The translations under genes and the position numbers were made by a program. Under the pieces are notes generated by a model. That model worked only from the letters and a program-made list of their open reading frames with translations, searched no databases and was not told where the DNA came from. Shown piece by piece: positions 59,667 through 64,000 of a stretch of 64,000 nt of DNA (positions within the stretch are counted from its first letter, which is position 1; every line of letters starts with the position of its first letter). Source of the stretch: Larix kaempferi (lineage: Eukaryota; Streptophyta; Pinopsida; Pinales; Pinaceae); NCBI GenBank assembly GCA_027924585.1, contig BSBM01000186.1, forward strand, positions 7,192,001 through 7,256,000, read 5' to 3'.

Positions 59667-60066
59667 TTGAGGGGATTGAATCATCCCTGGACTTTCAGTC
59701 CTAAAGAGAGCCGTAGACGTGAGGTCTCCGAGAATGAAGTCCTTAGTGGACAGTTGAGGGGATTGAATCATCCCTGGACTTTCAGTCCTAAAGAGAGCCG
59801 TAGACGTGAGGTCTCCGAGAATGAAGTCCTTAGTGGACAGTTGAGGGGATTGGATCATCCCTGGACTTTCAGTCCTAAAGAGAGCCGTAGACGTGAGGTC
59901 TCCGAGAATGAAGTCCTTAGTGGACAGTTGAGGGGATTGGATCATCCCTGGACTTTCAGTCCTAAAGAGAGCCGTAGACATGAGGTCTCCGAGAATGAAG
60001 TCCTTAGCGGACAGTTGAGGGGATTGGATCATCCCTGGACTTTCAGTCCTAAAGAGAGCCGTAGAC
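59667..60066 (+). repeat. Tandem array 2, 87-bp unit
   Basis: Copies start at 59667, 59754, 59841, 59928 and 60015 (partial), each beginning TTGAGGGGATTG(A/G)ATCATC. Each holds a small inverted repeat GGACTTTCAGTCC. As 87 is a multiple of 3, frames stay open on both strands by construction. Confidence 0.94.
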
Positions 60067-60680
60067 TGGGTCTCCGATAATGAAATCCTGAATGAACAGG
60101 TAGGGGATTGTATCGTCCCCGGACTGAGGTCCCAGAATAGAACCGTAGACTGGGTCTCCGATAATGAAATCCTGAATGAACAGGTAGGGGATTGTATCGT
60201 CCCCGGACTGAGGTCCCAGAATAGAAGCGTAGACTGGGTCTCCGATAATGAAATCCTGAATGAACAGGTAGGGGATTGTATCGTCCCCGGACTGAGGTCC
60301 CAGAATAGAACCGTAGACTGGGTCTCCGATAATGAAATCCTGAATGAACAGGTAGGGGATTGTATCGTCCCCGGACTGAGGTCCCAGAATAGAACCGTAG
60401 ACTGGGTCTCCGATAATGAAATCCTGAATGAACAGGTAGGGGATTGTATCGTCCCCGGACTGAGGTCCCAGAATAGAACCGTAGACTGGGTCTCCGATAA
60501 TGAAATCCTGAATGAACAGGTAGGGGATTGTATCGTCCCCGGACTGAGGTCCCAGAATAGAACCGTAGACTGGGTCTCCGATAAATGAAGTCCTGAATGA
60601 ACAGGTAGGGGATTGCATCGTCCCCGGACTGAGGTCCCAGAATTGATCCGTAGACTGAAGTCTCCGAGAACTGGAGATTG
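60067..60680 (+). repeat. Tandem array 3, 84-bp unit
   Basis: Copies start at 60101, 60185, 60269, 60353, 60437 and 60521, with a degenerate one at 60606. Each begins TAGGGGATTGTATCGTCCCC and includes GGACTGAGGTCCC. The unit is homologous to the 87-bp unit (shared GGGGATTG, CCGTAGAC, TCTCCGA, AATGAA and TCCT blocks in order), so arrays 2 and 3 derive from one ancestral repeat. Confidence 0.94.
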
Positions 60681-60737
60681 TATTGTATCATCCATGGACC
60701 TATGTCCTAAAAGGAGCAGGATTGATCATCCTAGGAA

Positions 60738-61060
60738 TATGATCGTGTGACGACGATGCTGATGATTGTGTGATGATGATGCTGATGATCGTGTGATGAC
60801 GATGCTGATGATCGTGTGATGACGATGCTGATGATCGTGTGATGACGATGCTGATGATCGTGTGATGACGATGCTGATGATCATGTGATGATGATGCTGA
60901 CAATCGTGTGACGACGATGCTGATGATCGTGTGATGACGATGCTGATGATCGTGTGACGACGATGCTGATGATCGTGTGATGACGATGCTGATGACGATG
61001 CTGATGATCGTATGATGGCGATGCTGATGATCGTATGATGACGATGCCGATGATCGGATT
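60738..61060 (+). repeat. Tandem array 4, 23-bp unit
   Basis: About 14 copies of a 23-bp unit built from GATGATCGTGTGATGACGATGC-like sequence, with occasional transitions and one short partial unit near 60990. The His/Ser/Ile-rich frames on the minus strand are repeat artefacts. Confidence 0.92.
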
Positions 61061-61193
61061 GATATCGACACTGTTCCAGTAACTGGTTGAGTTACTGATG
61101 AAGATGAATTGAAGAAAGCTTCCGATGATTTGTAGATGTATCATATATGATGACTCCTTGCTCTTGCAGATGTTGTTATAATATCCTTCTTGT

Positions 61194-61203
61194 TAAGGGG
61201 GAG
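61194..61203 (+). other. Polypurine tract of young copia
   Basis: TTAAGGGGGAG lies immediately before the 3' LTR TGTTGAATATT. It is the standard position for the plus-strand primer. Confidence 0.85.
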
Positions 61204-61690
61204 TGTTGAATATTGTAACTTCAAAGAATATTATATTTGTACTTTATTATTCCGGAGATGGTTCATTCCTCCGAGGTAACCCTATCATGTATCTGGAGAT
61301 GTTTATTCCTCCAGGGGTTTGTATTAACTAGGGTTATTAGACCCACCATGTGTGGGTCGGCCCGGAAGTTATATTTTAGGGGTTATTAGACTTCTCAAGG
61401 TGAGGTCGGCCCCATTAGTCTTTTAGTCAGTTGGGAGTCAAGTATAAATAGAGGAGGTGAACTCCTCATTAGATCATTCACTCACTTGTGGAAGAGTGCG
61501 CACTAGTTGAGGAGATCTGCTAAGGAGTCAAGGAGAAGGAGCACATCTTGTATTTTGGTTGATCATCTTATTGAGGAAAGCTTTGCTGGGTTTTCTACCC
61601 CATGAGGGTTTCCCAGGGTATATTGTGTGTCTATCTTGTGATTGTGTTTCTTTCAGAGATCTTGTTTGTCTATTTGGTTTAAACTTAACA
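61204..61690 (+). repeat. 3' LTR of young copia
   Basis: 487 bp, identical by eye to the 5' LTR. Confidence 0.96.
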
Positions 61691-61695
61691 GTCAG
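61691..61695 (+). repeat. Target-site duplication GTCAG (right)
   Basis: Repeats the five bases at 53919-53923. Confidence 0.93.
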
Positions 61696-64000
61696 GAGAT
61701 TCAAAAGGGGAAAGGGAAGGTCACCAAGGCTTCTCCCTAGATTACTAGAGAGCGAAGCTGTGTGGCAGAGGCTGCAATTTTTTTTCAAAATTGCATCCCA
61801 AAGGATATTTAAGAGGAAATTGCGGAGGTAGAGCACAATCTTTAGGAAGAATTACAAATTGAGAATCCTACTAACTAATTTGATGTTTTAGCTGAGTGGG
61901 TCCAATACCTAGGAACTACGAGGGGCCGCTTAGCCTTGCACGAAAGAACGATGGCTCCTTTTTGGGTGATGAAGGGTATTTTGGCCAAGGTTCTCATGGA
62001 TAAGAGAGCCAAAGATCAAGGTGAAAAAGAGCAAATGAGGGATAGGAAATACCACAATGTTTATTGTCATCTAATGCACAAGAAAATAGATGTTATTATG
62101 AGCAAGCTCGAATTCAGGTTTGCCCCACCTCTACCTCTAGACACGGGTGTCTCCCCCCTGGTGCAGTTTCCTTCGGAGGTGGTTGGCTCGTCAGCAAGTA
62201 AGCAAGCTCAAGGATCGCTGAAGGAGAATGATCAGGATCCTAGATGTTAGGGTTGAAGCTTAAACATTTCTTCTTTTCCTCTCTTCTTATGTTTAGTATG
62301 TGAGTCATTATAGGTCAGAAGTTGTGTTCAGGTTATGCTTTATGTTGTTAATTGGTGTCTTGGGTCTGTTGTTAGTTGAATAGTTTTGTTAGGTCTGAAC
62401 TCTTTAGTTGTTGGAATATTTGTAATGGACATGGTTATGCTTTCAAATATGATCTCGGCTCTATTGTGAAGAATGAATGGATATGTTAAGTCTACTACAG
62501 GGCTTGTATGTTGCTTTTTACCACAACAAAAGATGGTTATTCAGAGAGCAATTAAGGACTATGGTTCTTTAGTTTCTTTAGTAAACTATTAGCCTTGTTG
62601 AAGCAACAACTCTTAGATGATTTAACTTTCTTATGTTAATATAATTCTATCTTACTTTAAAAAAATGATCAATAAAAAATCTTTGACATATTAGTCATAT
62701 CCACGTCACTCCAAAGTATGATCAAAGTAAAACAAAGATGCTCTTTTAGAATTTTAAGTAATAAACTATTAAAGCTATTAAATATCACCTATTGAGACAT
62801 TCATAATTATCGTAACACATCAAGTTATTGGAATGTGAATATAATAATGGGTAAGACAATAATAATCATTAGCATTTACTAAAATAACTTTAAACTAATA
62901 AACATACACTTTTAAACACAAGCTATTTAAAAATCTAGTTTAAGATACATGCTTTATTACTACAATCTATACTTTATATATTTAAATAGTACATATCAAT
63001 TTAGTTTAGCATCGAAAGAGGAAAGTAGATTGTGTGGTAATCACTTTTTGAAAGGGCTGATGTACTAATCATTTTGAAAAATTATAATCAATAAGAGTTA
63101 AAAAAATGGAGGGTGGATCCTATGGATGCCATTAGTAAATGGATAGAGGATAGAAGAATATGAAAGATGTATATAAAAATTTGGCTCATGAGCCCAAGTG
63201 GAGGATAGAAGAATATGAAATATGTATATAAAAATTTGGCTCATGAGCCCAATCATGACATGTTAGTTGACATGTAACATGGGAAAAATAAACACGAACA
63301 TGATTTGTGAACAAAAATGTGTGCACGATTTGTAGACCAAAAACACGTGCGTGATTTATTGAACATGGTATAAACCCCCAAAATCGGTCTGTGAACATCC
63401 ATTTCTTCCAAAGCGATGATTTGGAAAGTATCGATGGGGAAAATAGGCAGAATGTGATCCCGATTACAACTCCTAGAGGTGATTCAACCAACAATTTCAA
63501 ATGCAATAGGTAATTTTACCAATATTTTCTATCAATTTCTCACTAAATAAATGAATTAAATACCTATAAATTTCCTCAATTCCACATCATCACATGAATA
63601 ACATGGTTATTGAGTTGCTAATCATGCCATAGAATTTAATCCACTAAATGATTCTTCAAGGCTTTGGTAAATGAGGAGGATTCTAAGAAGATTGCAAACT
63701 TGAAAAACCTAGGCAAAAGGATTTCCAACGAAGAGGGCATGCAACAAAAATTGTGGAGCATTATCCTTTACTTTGAAAAAATCATGTAAGTTGACCATGA
63801 AAACTTGCACCAAACTTGGCCCTCAAAAATTATTTGTGGAATCTTTGTAATTGGAATTTATCCTTACTGGAGTTGATCAATGCCTTGACAACAATCACTA
63901 GAAACAACTCTCCAAGGCTATATGGATACGTTTATGAATATTTCAAAGCCACTTGGGATGTGTCAATCTTGGTTCATTAATATTCTTAATGGAATAAATT
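61696..64000. other. Right-hand spacer with small unknown frame
   Basis: 61936-62250 is a 104-codon frame (MHERTMAPFWVMKGILAKVLMD-like start) with mixed composition and no domain I know. It may continue the pre-insertion sequence left of the copia element. The rest is AT-rich with no supported gene. Confidence 0.4.
63143..63251. repeat. Short tandem duplication, about 56-bp unit
   Basis: Two adjacent copies of GAGGATAGAAGAATATGAAA(G/T)ATG followed by TATATAAAAATTTGGCTCATG and AGCCCAA, differing at one or two bases. Confidence 0.9.

Larger units (their letters stand above)
53924..61690 (+). mobile_element. Young, apparently intact Ty1/copia element
   Basis: A 7767-bp element with identical 487-bp LTRs (compared by eye along their length), a GTCAG target-site duplication, a PBS and a single 1371-codon gag-pol frame. 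A 2.27-kb repeat-rich segment lies before the final polypurine tract and 3' LTR. The zero-difference LTRs imply very recent insertion. All catalytic motifs are present, so the element could be autonomous. Confidence 0.96.

Noticed and set aside
59667-60080. 137-codon plus-strand protein from array 2
   Set aside because: The frame is open only because the unit is 87 bp; the residues repeat exactly and have no known domain.
59043-61060. CRISPR-like array
   Set aside because: The copies are contiguous tandem repeats without unique spacers and lie inside a plant retrotransposon.
60700-61144. His/Ser-rich minus-strand frames
   Set aside because: Translation of the 23-bp minisatellite.

Overview
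The window is plant nuclear DNA from a large, repeat-dominated genome. The evidence is four LTR retrotransposon groups with plant-type domain orders, primer-binding sites matching the 3' end of initiator tRNA-Met, one degraded intron-containing sugar-transporter gene, and long AT-rich spacer with no bacterial-style gene packing. Old decayed Ty3/gypsy copies beside a very young Ty1/copia copy would suit a gymnosperm or another large-genome seed plant, but the species cannot be fixed from sequence alone. I see no clearly intact host protein-coding gene and no structural RNA gene.

Layout. Positions 1-1400 are unassigned leader or spacer. 1.4-9.1 kb is a decayed Tat-like Ty3/gypsy element: long Gag with a Gly/Pro-rich tract, protease, RT/RNase H and integrase, followed by a second, archaeal-type RNase H downstream of integrase. 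9.12-15.02 kb is a minus-strand Ty1/copia element whose polyprotein frame is broken by one in-frame stop and whose left LTR is truncated. It sits in the 5' LTR of a plus-strand non-coding LTR element (15.0-24.2 kb), which ends in two tandem composite LTR units. That element appears to lie inside the left LTR of a minus-strand non-coding LTR element (24.2-34.4 kb, LTR about 2.26 kb). 34.4-42.3 kb is AT-rich spacer with a PIF1-like helicase fragment and a possible solo LTR. 41.66-42.55 kb (minus) is an STP-type sugar transporter pseudogene, followed by an old chromovirus with a relic chromodomain (42.75-49.36 kb). 49.4-53.9 kb is spacer with a large foldback element (50.6-51.16 kb). 53,924-61,690 is an apparently intact copia element. 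The remainder is spacer.

The standout is the copia element at 53.9-61.7 kb. Its two 487-bp LTRs are identical by eye, it has a 5-bp target-site duplication (GTCAG), and one uninterrupted 1371-codon gag-pol frame. Between the frame and the 3' LTR lies an unusual 2.27-kb non-coding region made of four successive tandem-repeat arrays (units of about 73, 87, 84 and 23 bp), bounded on both sides by polypurine-tract-like sequence. In the autonomous elements Gag forms the particle, protease matures the polyprotein, RT/RNase H copies the RNA from the tRNA-Met primer and the polypurine tract, and integrase inserts the product. The non-coding elements at 15-34 kb would need these proteins from relatives elsewhere.

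All comparisons (LTR identity, domain assignment, nesting order) were made by reading the sequence. No alignment or database search was run.
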